Origin: Cladosporium sp. IMV 00045
Lineage: Eukaryota > Ascomycota > Dothideomycetes > Cladosporiales > Cladosporiaceae
Direction of reading: 5' to 3'
DNA length: 20,345 nt
Assembly: GCA_001931905.2 (NCBI GenBank)
Contig: MSJI02000054.1
Coordinates: 1-20,345, forward strand
Position numbers and translations under genes: made by a program. Below are positions 1-9,076 of this stretch, one piece after another. Below the pieces are notes generated by a model that saw nothing but the letters and a program-made list of their open reading frames with translations, was not told the DNA's origin and did no database searches. How positions within the stretch are numbered: the first letter of the stretch is position 1; the number at the start of each line of letters is the position of its first letter.

Positions 1-292
1 GGAAGCGGGCGTTACGGATTTCTTCGGCGAGTTCTCTCGTTAACGCGAGGGTAATAGGGATTCCCGACTTCGATAATCGAGTAATAGACTTTAGGAGAGC
101 CTTCTCTTCGGCCGTCGAGAGTATCTTTTGCGATTCGTGCGATAGAGAGTAGGAAGTTCGTTTCGAAAGCCGGTCGGAGAGAGTCGAAGGCGGGATATTA
201 AACGCGTAAGAACACTTTCGGATCGAGGTATATTCGCCGTTCCGGTAGGCCGCTAAGGCCGTAGTAAGCGTATCTTCGGAATAGGTAGGCAT
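1..292 (-). CDS. Fot1/pogo-like transposase, N-terminal part (left copy)
   Basis: The reading frame opens with ATG at 292-290 and stays open to the window edge (97 codons seen). The product begins MPTYSEDTLTTALAAYRNGE. Residues about 4-45 have the pattern of a psq-type helix-turn-helix (AL.AY..GEY.SIRK....F.IP.STL..RL). From about residue 50 on it resembles the CENP-B/Tc5-type DNA-binding domain (LS..EE.ALLKSI..L...GIP.T). In the family these domains bind the terminal repeats, and a DDE/D catalytic domain follows, which would be outside the window. No stop, frameshift or RIP-like decay is visible, so the copy may be intact and recent. The first 97 residues are identical to those of the right copy. 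Confidence 0.82.
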   Translation of the reverse strand, partial: MPTYSEDTLTTALAAYRNGEYTSIRKCSYAFNIPPSTLSDRLSKRTSYSLSHESQKILSTAEEKALLKSITRLSKSGIPITLALTRELAEEIRNARF

Positions 293-399
293 AAAGAAAG
301 AAGAAAGAAGGAGAACGCGTAAAAAATAGATAAGAACACGAAACTAGCGCGCGGGAGTGTCCGAACTCCCGTACTGTCCGAACTCCCCTACCGTGACGT
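1..399 (-). mobile_element. Fot1/pogo-like DNA transposon, 5' part (left copy, truncated by window edge)
   Basis: This stretch is the reverse complement of 19918-20316, differing at one base only (A at 326 against C at 19991). The element ends at 399 with a terminus that reads ACGTCACGGTAGGGGAG inward from the tip. It is followed by TA at 400-401, the expected target dinucleotide of Tc1/mariner-superfamily elements such as Fot1/pogo. Within the terminal repeat a 13-bp motif GGGAGTTCGGACA occurs twice (375-387 and 358-370 on the minus strand). The transposase start lies about 107 nt inside the tip. The rest of the element and its other end are off the left edge, so full length and target duplication cannot be confirmed. 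Confidence 0.88.
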
Positions 400-401
400 T
401 A

Positions 402-937
402 ACGCAAGGTCGAATGTACGGTGAAGCAGGTAGGTCGTATTTGTCGTCCAGACGCCCCGACTGAACGAAGGTAGAGTCACTGATCAACTCACTACACTAA
501 GAAATGTTGGCGTCTCCTTGCAATCATGTTTCATCGCGCACTTCCAATTACTGTGGCACTTGTACCTCTGACTTCGGCCGGCAATCTTCAGGTCTCTGAT
601 ATATAACTTAGAAAAAAGTTAAGCTAAGCTAGAATTCACTTTGTAGGGTCTACCTCTCCTGCTCACACATGATTTGCTAGCTTCAGATTCATTAATCAGA
701 TAGAGAAGAGTTGATCAGAAATAGAGATTCGAAGTAGTCATTGTAGATCAAATGTTGACGATTAAAAAAGAATTCTTGACCACCGTTTCTCAAATCGTGA
801 GGATGGAGAATATCAGTGGAGAACAGGAGCTTCATAAGCACTCGGTTCTGATACCACGTCAAACGAAGTAGTTAACGCATCACAGGTACCTCAACTATCC
901 CCTTTCCACGGCCGATTCTCTGCGTACATGATCTGGT
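402..937. other. Intergenic: transposon flank and pectate lyase 3' side
   Basis: No gene can be supported. A 26-codon plus-strand reading frame at 526-606 (MFHRALPITVALVPLTSAG...) looks like a signal peptide and has a possible splice donor (CAG then GTCTCT at 592), but no convincing second exon follows. It could be the remnant of a secreted-protein gene. The rest, about 600-900, is AT-rich and without coding structure. The base composition changes sharply at 400, where the transposon ends. Confidence 0.4.
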
Positions 938-1633
938 TCAACACAGGTTTGCTTTCTTCGGCTCGCAGCTACCATTCTTCTTGTCACAACCAGTATATCC
1001 CTGACACTGCACTTTCGGATAGCAATTGTTGGAGTAGGTAGCCTTGTCACCGTAATTGGTGTTGATGCCCATCAGCTCACCTCCATTGACAGCAGTGGTA
1101 CCTTCCATGTGCACATATCGCTTACAATTCCCAGAGCAATTCCCGCAAGACCGGTAAACTTTGCCATAGTCGTTGGCATAAAAGTTTATTATATTGACAT
1201 GTCCGCAGCCGTTGTGCTGGATGATCTTGTCCGAAGCCTTGTAAGCGCCGCCGCCAATGATGTTAGCTGTACCAGAGCCTTTGATAGAGATGGCGTCTTC
1301 GCAGACGTCTTCGAACCAGACAAATTCGAGATTACAGGAGCCTTTGCAGTAGATGCCTTCCTTCTGATTGGCCCCGATGATGACGTTCCGAAGCGTCGCC
1401 CCGTTCTCGAGAACGAAGACCGTATCGGCTTCACCGCCCTCGCTCTGCCCAGAGCATTTGACGCCGCGGTCGTACTTGGCCCAGCCAGCGTCGAAGACTT
1501 CACCGGCCTTCAGATAGCGCGGTGCCTTTAGGGACACCGTTCCAGTGGCTTTGGGCAGTCCACCGGTGTAACCGAGACAGGCGAAAACCTTGGAGATAGT
1601 TGCAGCGACGATGATCAAGCTGAGGCAACGCAT
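938..1633 (-). CDS. secreted pectate lyase, polysaccharide lyase family 3
   Basis: This intronless gene encodes 231 aa. It cleaves de-esterified homogalacturonan by beta-elimination outside the cell, with calcium. The N-terminus [18 protein letters not shown] is a signal peptide. The mature part carries the PL3 hallmarks: [20 protein letters not shown] (about 71-90), [28 protein letters not shown] with the acidic ED/ED calcium-binding region, then [15 protein letters not shown] and YRSCGNC holding the conserved Lys and Arg. It is cysteine-rich, as usual for the family, and the length fits a single-domain PL3 enzyme. The frame is open further upstream to 1792, but the ATG at 1633 is chosen because it starts the signal peptide. 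A TATA-like element lies near 1701-1704, about 70 nt upstream. It is a typical plant cell-wall enzyme of saprotrophs and plant pathogens. Confidence 0.93.
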   Translation of the reverse strand: MRCLSLIIVAATISKVFACLGYTGGLPKATGTVSLKAPRYLKAGEVFDAGWAKYDRGVKCSGQSEGGEADTVFVLENGATLRNVIIGANQKEGIYCKGSCNLEFVWFEDVCEDAISIKGSGTANIIGGGAYKASDKIIQHNGCGHVNIINFYANDYGKVYRSCGNCSGNCKRYVHMEGTTAVNGGELMGINTNYGDKATYSNNCYPKVQCQGYTGCDKKNGSCEPKKANLC

Positions 1634-2664
1634 GATGGCTGTCAATTTGATCCGACAGGTCGAAACAATGGGTGTACAAGGGAGATTGAACAGTGTAGAG
1701 TATAGCCACTGTTCATCGAGCTCTAGGTTCAGTTCGTTTAAATAGTGTTCTCCTTTCGTGATGAACGGGACAACACGAAAGAATTGCCGCAATATTCAAG
1801 AAATTGTTCCGTGTCGTCAGTATCCTTGGAGTCCCTTTTCTCCGGACCTGTCACGCGCGTAAGTGGCGATTCTTCTTTCGTACCGCAATTATTGATTGAT
1901 AATTCTCCTTGTGGTTCCATCGTCGAGTCCATGATTAATCTATTAACATGCATTTGACGAACATCTTGCACGGCCACCAGTGATCTGCCCACGGATGGTT
2001 GATACTTCCTCCAGTTACAGTTCAGCAGCACCCTGGGACGTGAAGAATCTATCCACCAATCCGCGCCTTTTGCATCTCAATGCGATGTACTCCGACTTTG
2101 CCATGACAGGTGTACGTACTTCTTCTCCGTTCCTGATTACTCAAGCGGACGATCATTCCAGGACGTCCGCTTCCCATTGGGTTTAGACGTTACAGGCCAA
2201 GACTCGGCTTCCGGTGGAGGCTGGTGTTTCTTCCAGAGTCATTCCGCGACGGTCCTGCTAGAAGGCTTGAGAACACATTTGCAGTGGGTACAGATCGATG
2301 CTCGCTCTGGCTCGTTGAAAAAGAATTGAAAAGTCCCCAGTCTCTTGTCTGTCTCCTCCGGATTCAAGTTCTCTTAACTTAAAAACCTAGGTGTTGCCGA
2401 CAGCGTTCCGTAGTAGCCATTGCATTGTATCGATATTGCGATAAAGTTCAGTATCAACATGAGTCGAAAAGAGGGGATATATTGTCTGAAGTGCTGTCGC
2501 TGTGGTAGCACTAGTTAGCACCCAAACGATATCGTAGGGGAATGCGTAGCTGTTGTCATGTAATGCGCCCCGATCACAGTGCCCAACATTTCCGCGTTGC
2601 GTTTCCACCAGTGTGGCACCGCGACGCGTCTCATCTAGACAACATCCATGCGCGCGGCATCTGA
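1634..2664. other. Intergenic: pectate lyase upstream region and possible decayed coding DNA
   Basis: Positions 1634-1750 hold the pectate lyase promoter. Short frames on both strands at 1738-2186 have no recognisable domain and are not called. From about 2404 to 2506 the plus strand, in the same frame as the pseudogene further right, gives a helix-like stretch (VAIALYRYCDKVQYQHESKR) before two stops at 2506-2514. This may be the older, more decayed N-terminal part of that pseudogene. Confidence 0.35.
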
Positions 2665-3097
2665 CTGGCATCGCGATGCGATTACGCGGGGCAACTTCAT
2701 TCGGAGAGACGGAATTTTGGGTTCGCGATTCGATGCTGTGTTAACTATACAAAAGTCGGAGATCAGACGCGTGCACAAAGTGAACTCGACAATGTGCTAC
2801 CATACCTTGAAAGATTAAGCAGAAGCAGTCCTACAATTGCAGACGACAGGATTGCGTAGGTACATGCCGAACTTGCCCAGTTCGCTGGTCAAAACAAGGA
2901 ATGGAATCGTAGTGCGGCTTACCTGAAGAAAGCCATACTCTACCACGAACGAATCGACAACGGACACAACGAGAAAGTGCCCCAATTCCAAGTCGATCTC
3001 GCCTTTTTGCTTCCAGAGATTGCAGAAGTACGAAGATGTCAGACCTCTACTCCAAGACACCTTGAAAGAATACAAGACCAAAGGCGCCCCTCTCTAG
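2665..3097 (+). pseudogene. decayed TPR-type repeat protein, C-terminal part
   Basis: In one frame the plus strand reads as an alpha-helical repeat protein: DYAGQLHSERRNFGFAIRCC, then AQSELDNVLPYLERLSRSSP, then, after an in-frame TAG at 2857, AELAQFAGQNKEWNRSAAYL followed by KKAILYHERIDNG. The spacing of Ala, Gly, Trp, Tyr and Ala fits a tetratricopeptide repeat. Near 3012-3016 one extra base shifts the frame; the next frame continues sensibly as LQKYEDVRPLLQDTLKEYKT and ends at TAG 3095-3097. A TGA at 2662 closes the upstream side. Two stops and a frameshift make a functional gene unlikely, although the TAG at 2857 could instead be part of a splice acceptor. The parent protein is unknown. 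The stop overlaps that of the convergent gene at 3094-4122. Confidence 0.55.
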
Positions 3098-4122
3098 CCA
3101 GCCTTGTCCAGGCCCGCCATAGGCACAGGCGTCGCAAGCGCAATTGGAGTGAATTTGTATCCCAAATCTGTACCTCTGCACCCTGGACTCTTCCACTCCT
3201 CTGGCTCGAGATTCAGTATCTCAGTGGGCAAGGGAAGAATTTGAGTGTAGCTTCCCACAATAACACCAGTGCAAGTGCGTTTCTGGCCACACCTCGCTTG
3301 TCTGCCATACGCATCCGCAGGGATTGGATTCGGAGCCAAGTCTGCAAAGTTGAAGCTACGCTTCCCAGCATCATAGTAGCCCATACTATAGAAAGACTCG
3401 GTGATGGGCACGATCACATTAGTGTGAGAAGGAGGACCGCAGGCAGTCGTCTGCGGCCAGCTGCTACGAATGAGTGCGCGGGCGCCTTCAAAGGAGACGT
3501 AGTTTGTTGGACTCGTGAAGGTGTAGCCGTCGATGACGACTTTGTTGGGCTCAGGTGGGCTTGTGGGTTCCGCGAAGACGGTCGAGCCGTTTTGTGCGCA
3601 GAAATCGCCAGAAACTGTCGTGACGGGCCAGTAGAACAGCGTGTTGCGATCTTTCCCAAGGATGACGCAGTGGTCGGGATCGATGCTGCAGGGGATATAG
3701 GGAACCGGGGTCTCGCAGTGAGAGACATCATTCGGGAATGCAGACTTTATGGCCGCGCACGCAGTGGCAGCATTCGTGCAAGTTGGGGAAGGACCGGCGT
3801 AGGTGGAGTACCGGGTTGTGGTCTCAGGAGGGTTCAGCGTCTCGGTAGATGTGACTTCAGAAGTCTTGTACGGCTCGAGGGCCCTCGGGCGGCCGTCGCA
3901 AAGCGTGGTCAATGGTACATTTCTATCTGTCTGCTTAACGATCCGCTCTCGGACGCTAACAATTTCCGTAGTGTACAGCTCCTCAAAAGCCCGGGAGGAC
4001 GAATCGTGCTCGCGGTAGGAAGAGAAGCAAGCGAAGTCGTCGTCGTTTGGGCCAGTGGCGGGCAGTGTAGCGACAAGCGTGAAGACAGAAGCAACACTCA
4101 GTAGAGCCCGAGTGTGTAACAT
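3094..4122 (-). CDS. secreted Cys-rich fungal protein of unknown function
   Basis: This intronless gene encodes 342 aa. The first residues, MLHTRALLSVASVFTLVATL, form a signal peptide, so secretion is likely. After a charged stretch (about 25-90) come a Thr/Pro-rich linker and a Cys-containing region (CTNAATACAAI, HCETPVPYIPC, PDHCVILG). A second half contains YTFTSPTNYVSFEGARALI, VIVPITESFYSMGYY and Cys pairs near the C-terminus. The 'TSPTNYVSFEGARA...CGPP...NVIVPI' arrangement resembles a widespread set of uncharacterised secreted ascomycete proteins; no enzyme motif is recognised. The frame is open upstream to 4284, but the ATG at 4122 begins the signal peptide and a good TATA box (TATATAAG, 4199-4192) sits about 70 nt before it. 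It is convergent with the TPR-type pseudogene, their stop codons sharing one CTAG. Confidence 0.8.
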   Translation of the reverse strand: MLHTRALLSVASVFTLVATLPATGPNDDDFACFSSYREHDSSSRAFEELYTTEIVSVRERIVKQTDRNVPLTTLCDGRPRALEPYKTSEVTSTETLNPPETTTRYSTYAGPSPTCTNAATACAAIKSAFPNDVSHCETPVPYIPCSIDPDHCVILGKDRNTLFYWPVTTVSGDFCAQNGSTVFAEPTSPPEPNKVVIDGYTFTSPTNYVSFEGARALIRSSWPQTTACGPPSHTNVIVPITESFYSMGYYDAGKRSFNFADLAPNPIPADAYGRQARCGQKRTCTGVIVGSYTQILPLPTEILNLEPEEWKSPGCRGTDLGYKFTPIALATPVPMAGLDKAG

Positions 4123-5522
4123 ATTGGAAGAAGTGTTGCGTGGCGGTGGCGATGGAGAGCTCTGTCGCACTAATACCTGCGTCCAGCTCTGCTTATATAA
4201 CATAGTTATGATTAACTTATGGGGTTCAATCACACCAGGCGGGCTGCTACCAGATCCCAGTCGCAATAGCGCTCGAGTTTGCATGAGAATACGAGCAAGT
4301 GCGTCTCATCCTGCAGATATGGCACGAACAATTTCGATTGCAGCTGTTTGTGGCATATTCGCAGGAGGAGACGCACCTCCTCGTATTCTAATGCGGGTGC
4401 AAAGTAATTAAGTCATACTTTCGAGAGTCTCATGCCTGCAGACCCCCTTGGCAAGGCTTCTTTCGGGTGTGCTGCACAAAGTATTGATTCCATCCAGCCG
4501 CGTTGGTCACCTTGGCCCGGACCTGGGCAGTGTAGCATAGGCTGTCGTGAAGGCTTGCACGTTGGGAAAAAAAGGATCTGAGCCAGCCCAGCAAACGCCA
4601 CGTACGGTAGTTAAGTTATAGCTCCAGCTCGGCTGAACGACAATTTCCCTGTCTCGTTTGCATGGGAGATGGAAGACTCGGCTTGGCCGCAGTTCTTGGT
4701 TCCGGCGTGCTCGTAGGCTGTCTCCATGGCTTCACACCATTTTGCCTAAGCCCTTGGATCTTTCCTGATGGAGATCAAAAAAACGCACTGACTGGAGTCA
4801 CGCGCCTCAGCTCTTTGTCTTTTGATAATTTTCGCGGACTGCTCACAGCAACAGTGTACCAATCGGAAAGCGCGAGATCAGAGATGAATCTGATCTCCCG
4901 ATATTCAGACTGCAAACGTCCTCATTAATAATCTTGGGCGCGTTCCATCTCGAACTTTCAGGACGCTTGGCTCGATGCAAGGTGCGACAATCATTCTCCT
5001 AAAGCGACCTGGTACTACTAGAAGCGTGCGTCTAAGGCTCAATTCTCCAGTACAGCGAGTCTTTACATGGCTAGGATCAATGATTAGTTACTCTTGTGCT
5101 TTGCGGTGTTTGGTAAGCTAGTTGCAAATTAACCTGTGCTGCGCTTTTTGTCTCAAGGCGAAGCCCACATACAATCGGCAGAAATCCCTTGGGCTCAGGC
5201 GGACTGAGATCGACCCAGTCAATTATTCATGTGGTTTGAAATTCTGCAACCAGACACAATATACTCCTGATGCGGCTTAGTGCAACAGCCGTCGACCCTC
5301 CACGACCTTCATGATTGATTATCTAACAACTGACTAAGGCGCCCTGCTGTGATGGGTAATCTCTTCGTCATGAAATGCATGCATTGAACAGGTGCGGATG
5401 GAGCGGATGGATTTGACATATAAAAAGCAAGCTCCAACACGAGTATCCAAATTTACACAAGGCCGAAACACAAAGGTGTCGCGTCGCAAACTCGCCCCCT
5501 ATCTACCATACCTGCCTACATC
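4123..5522. other. Divergent intergenic region, 1.4 kb
   Basis: This region separates the secreted unknown protein (minus) from the AttH-like gene (plus) and should hold both promoters. TATA boxes are visible at 4192-4199 (minus) and 5419-5426 (plus). Frames inside it (for example 4413-4601 minus and 4662-4928 plus) show no domain or coding pattern and are not called. Nothing else recognisable was seen between about 4300 and 5400. Confidence 0.6.
5419..5426 (+). promoter_or_regulatory. TATA box of the AttH-like gene
   Basis: TATAAAAA lies 97 nt upstream of the ATG at 5523, a normal distance for a fungal core promoter with a 5' leader of about 65-75 nt. Confidence 0.6.
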
Positions 5523-6707
5523 ATGAGACCAGCCTTCCTCCTCCTGGCTTTTGTTCCAGTCTTGATCTCTGGTACGGCCCTCGGTCCTGGTCGCAATCGC
5601 CCTCAGGTTCGATCGAAAGGCTTTCCGCCGGGCTTCGGTGGCCTGATTCGGAATGGCGAGGCAGGTCGTTCTCCGTGATTTCATTTTGTGATCATCGCTG
5701 ATGTCAAACAGTTCAGCCATTTGCCAATCGCCTACAATCTTTCCGACTCCCAGCACGCAGGCAGCGGTCGCATTGACGGCTCTTTCTGGTCTAATGCCTT
5801 CGTCCGCGGCTCCAACGGCCACGACTACTACATGGCCTCCCACGTCCAGGACTACGCCTCCAACATCGAGGGTGCGAGGCCCAGTTATCGGGCCTGTATC
5901 CTCGATATCACGGATCCGTCTTTCTATCGCCAATACGTCAAGGTCGTCGAGCCAGGGACGGCAATGAACTTCTGGGACGAGGACGGGGAGTTTCATGCCA
6001 TATTTGAAGAGGGCGGGATGGGAATGGAGACGGCGAATCCTGGCGGTGATCCCTTGACTGGTTTAAGGACGTGGAGTAAGATTGAAGGAGTGGAGTTTGA
6101 CTTCACGTTCAATTTCAGTGCTCCTGCGATTCTCAATGCGGCCCTGGGGGCTTACCCCATCAGCGGCGGTTGGGGTTACGAGTGGTCAGAACCCAAAGGT
6201 GCAACTTCTGGCTGGCTCAAAATCGATGGCGAGGTGATCGATATCGTTCCCGAGAAGTCATCTACATGGTTTGACCGCCAGTGGGGCGCTCTGCAGGACA
6301 ACTTCACCTGGTTCATGATAAATTTCGGCGACGACCCAGGATGGCTGCCCTACTCCACACTCGTTTGTTGGGATTGGCAGGACGCCATTTACGGTCGGAA
6401 GGAATTCGCTACCGCCCGCAGCGCAAAATCAGGACGGGATACAGTGGTACCCATCAAGATCATCCAATCGGACGTGGGCGTGTACACTTCGCCGCAGACG
6501 GGACTGAAGTACCCCCAGCAATTTATCGTAGAGATAGATGATGTGAAGATTCACTTGAAGACGCCGAGGCCCGATCAGATATTTGAGGCGCCAGCGGATA
6601 CAGGGTTCCCGCCGCAGCTCAGCGGATATATTGAGGTGGAGGCGCAGAAGCCTGGACTCCGACCGGTCCAGGGTTGGGCGGCTACGGATGTGTTGTTAGC
6701 TATCTGA
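5523..6707 (+). CDS. secreted AttH/CrtC-like lipocalin-fold protein (kievitone hydratase / Diels-Alderase superfamily)
   Basis: The ATG at 5523 starts a signal peptide (MRPAFLLLAFVPVLISG). The frame hits a TGA at 5676 and then runs open from 5712 to the stop at 6705-6707, so one intron is needed. Best options are 5607-5711 (donor GTTCGA, acceptor ACAG, phase 0, about 359 aa) or a very short 5675-5716; both join in frame. The body contains GRIDGSFWSNAFV, SYRACILDITDP and the family hallmark STWFDRQWG near the start of the C-terminal lipocalin half, followed by NFTWFMINF. Relatives include bacterial carotenoid hydratases (CrtC), fungal kievitone hydratase, which detoxifies a plant isoflavonoid, and lipocalin-type Diels-Alderases. 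The substrate cannot be told from sequence; the signal peptide favours an extracellular hydratase-type role over a pathway cyclase. Confidence 0.78.
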
Positions 6708-6920
6708 GCGTCGTCGGCATCCCGGCCGGAGACGACCCAGTTGCAAACGCACGTGAGCATGGAGGGCTTTCGCTAAGGACGCAAAATGTAGCGTTGCGTC
6801 CAGATATGGGTATATGATTCAGACGCGTGGTCTGCACAGGATCGCCGCGGTATCCTGCGAGAATGTTGTTTTCTCTTTGACATAGGCGAGCGTTTTAAAA
6901 GAGTTTACTTATAGGTTTTA

Positions 6921-8435
6921 TTACTTCTCACTTAAACTCCAGATCTCGCGCAACCGGTCCTGATCAGTATGAGTCGGCCAATTTGTCTCCCTCGTCAGCT
7001 GCTGTAAGAAGGCAATCAACTGCTCCTGATCTTTCTTATCCCGAAAATAGCCGCCCACAAAGCCCAAAATCGCAGACGCATTGAACAGACATCCTATGTC
7101 ACTACAGGAGTATACTATTTTGCGGATGGAGCGCGCATGCTCCGATACTTCAGCGTCTAATTGCGACATGAATGTAAGGACACACATGGAGCGTGGTCGA
7201 TCAGAATGAAGTCTGATCAAAATCCGTGCAAGATGGTAGAACTGCCACGCTATTACTTCTTGCTTGTCAGCCCTCCTTGTGCACGATAAATCACACTCTG
7301 ATCACGGACAATACATACCATGCCAACGAGCCAGGAATTGCACCGAGCCCTCACTCTCATGATATGGGTAGTAGACCTGAGGCAGATTGTCCACCCACCG
7401 GTCCAGAAGCCCACTCAGGTAACTCTCATCCACCTCGTCTTTCGTGTCTCCCCACGCGAAAGTGCAGGCAAGAGCTGCGAGATAGCATGCCCTATCGGCC
7501 CAAGAGCTTTCTCCACCATCTCCATCAAAGTTATCCAGGTGAATACCGTGACTTGGCTTCAGCTTCGGCGGAGCGCGGTTCAGCAGCGCCTGGCGGATGT
7601 CCTGCCGCATATACGTCCACAATGCGGCCCCTGGGAGCGATTCCCGCGGCGGTGGCTCGGGTCTGAGAGCGACCAAGCTGAATGCCCCCGAAAGATGGGC
7701 TGCCTGATCTTGCGGCGCCTCGGCGTACTGCTCGACGTGGCGGAGAATGACGAGCGTGGCAAGAAGTGTCTCATCACTCCCTACAAAGCCCTCGTCCGAC
7801 AGTAGCGGGATCAGTAGCTTGATGCAGGCCCCAGAATACTGTTCACTGAGGGAGCAGTGGGGGTGGATGGCACGAGCGGCATATGCGAGGCAGGCGAGCA
7901 AAAGGACGGGGTTAGCAAGAGCCAAGCGAGGCGTCGTAGAAGCGAAGTGGAGGGAGGGCGACGTAATGTCCAACCAAGGTCCAGCGTGCTCGATGTAAAA
8001 TTGGAAAAGCTGACCCTCCAGGGCAAAAGTAAGAAGTTCTCGCGGGGAACACACCGGCTCGGTCAGGTTGGCAAGGCATTCCCCGTGTTCTTTTCTGGCT
8101 ACTGTCTCGAGATTTTGGCGATCAAGCGGCATCACGAAGGAGACAGAGCGTTCGGAAGCTGATCCAGACACCATCTTCCTTGAGGAAAGTTCAGGACGGG
8201 CCAAACTCGGATTTGAGTTGTTGGTTGTGGACGCAGAAGATCGATGATCGTGGCTAATGCGGATCTCATGATTCCAGAAGCAATCCCGCTTCGCCCTGAC
8301 GCAATTCTCGCAAGTAGGTCGAACTTCGTCGCATTTGAGGTGTCTTTGGCGACAGGTACGGCATCCGTATCGTCCCCTCAAGCCTTTAAAGCTTTGTCTT
8401 GGCTGGAGCCTCTTTCTCTTGAGGTTGGATTGCAT
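6921..8435 (-). CDS. Zn2Cys6 transcription factor with Fungal_trans_2-like domain
   Basis: Two exons (8435-7319 and 7258-6921) flank a 60-nt intron with donor GTATGT; they join in phase to read FLARWHEVIAWQFYHLARIL. The product is 484 aa. The binuclear zinc cluster is at residues 25-52, with Cys 25, 28, 35, 42, 45 and 52, preceded by a basic, nuclear-signal-like stretch (LKRKRLQPRQSFKGLRGR). The middle region (LFQFYIEHAGPWLDITSPSLHF...NPVLLLACLAYAARAI) matches the PF11951 style of fungal-specific domain. The frame is open upstream to 8711, but the ATG at 8435 has A at -3 and leaves the usual short lead before the cluster. The TAA stop overlaps an AATAAA-like polyadenylation signal. It is convergent with the AttH-like gene (213 nt apart) and is a candidate local regulator of the neighbouring metabolic genes. 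Confidence 0.88.
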
Positions 8436-9076
8436 GGTCTGCGGAGATGACTCGAGCTGTGATAACGCGGTTCCGGCCGGTGTCAAGTGGCTGGAAGAGG
8501 TGGTGGGACAACAATCGACCACTTTCGACGGAGAAGCTGCCCATACCAAACACTCGTAAGCGTCGGTCAAGCTGTCACTTGCAGTGCCTGACGCAAGTCT
8601 CCTTGATGGTGGACTATTGGGTCTCAAGGTAGCAAATGCTGCTGGAGAGCTTGACGACGTTACAAGGAAGGAATATGTCGGTGAGGTGGACATGTTGGTA
8701 GTGCGCGACATGAAAGTGAACGAGATCCAAAAGTCCTCTAAAGGTTCGTCTATTCTTCTTCCTTGGATGGGCGTGCCGGGTTGACGTGCGGGGCAAGCAG
8801 ACGCACAAGGAACCCTGGCTTTGGAGAGTGGCGAGAGTGGACATCAGTCTACCCCCGCAAACCCCGCATTCTACTCTCACATTCTACAATCTAACCCCAT
8901 ACAGGACAGGCGAATGACCCTCGTGGTCTTCCTCTACAAACATGTTGGAAGCACGATCAGTTCAACTCTCCTAGCGGGATCGAGGCCCCCTCAAGACTAA
9001 TCAAGTCAAGTTACTTTGATATTTTCATTCAGCCGCCCGCAGCTGGGGATGCATGTTATCTACCCTAAATACTATC
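8436..9076. other. Intergenic: regulator promoter and aldo/keto reductase 3' side
   Basis: This 641-nt gap lies between the zinc-cluster regulator and the aldo/keto reductase, both on the minus strand. The open frames here (8614-8880 minus, 8584-8784 plus) show no domain. No strong repeat or palindrome was noticed. Confidence 0.5.

Noticed and set aside
1109..1531. 140-codon plus-strand frame over the pectate lyase
   Set aside because: It is a shadow of the PL3 gene, whose protein shows clear family motifs on the other strand.
1738..2031. 97-codon minus-strand frame upstream of the pectate lyase
   Set aside because: No recognisable domain or homology pattern, and it overlaps a similar-length frame on the other strand; coding status cannot be supported.
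2977..4104. 375-codon plus-strand open frame
   Set aside because: It is antisense to the secreted-protein gene, is rich in Arg and Val without domains, and lacks signal or splice logic. The minus-strand frame has a signal peptide and TATA box.
5499..5996. 165-codon minus-strand frame
   Set aside because: It is antisense to the AttH-like gene and shows no recognisable domain.
5523..6707. Firm naming as kievitone hydratase
   Set aside because: Only superfamily hallmarks were recognised; the family includes hydratases and Diels-Alderases, so substrate and reaction are left open.
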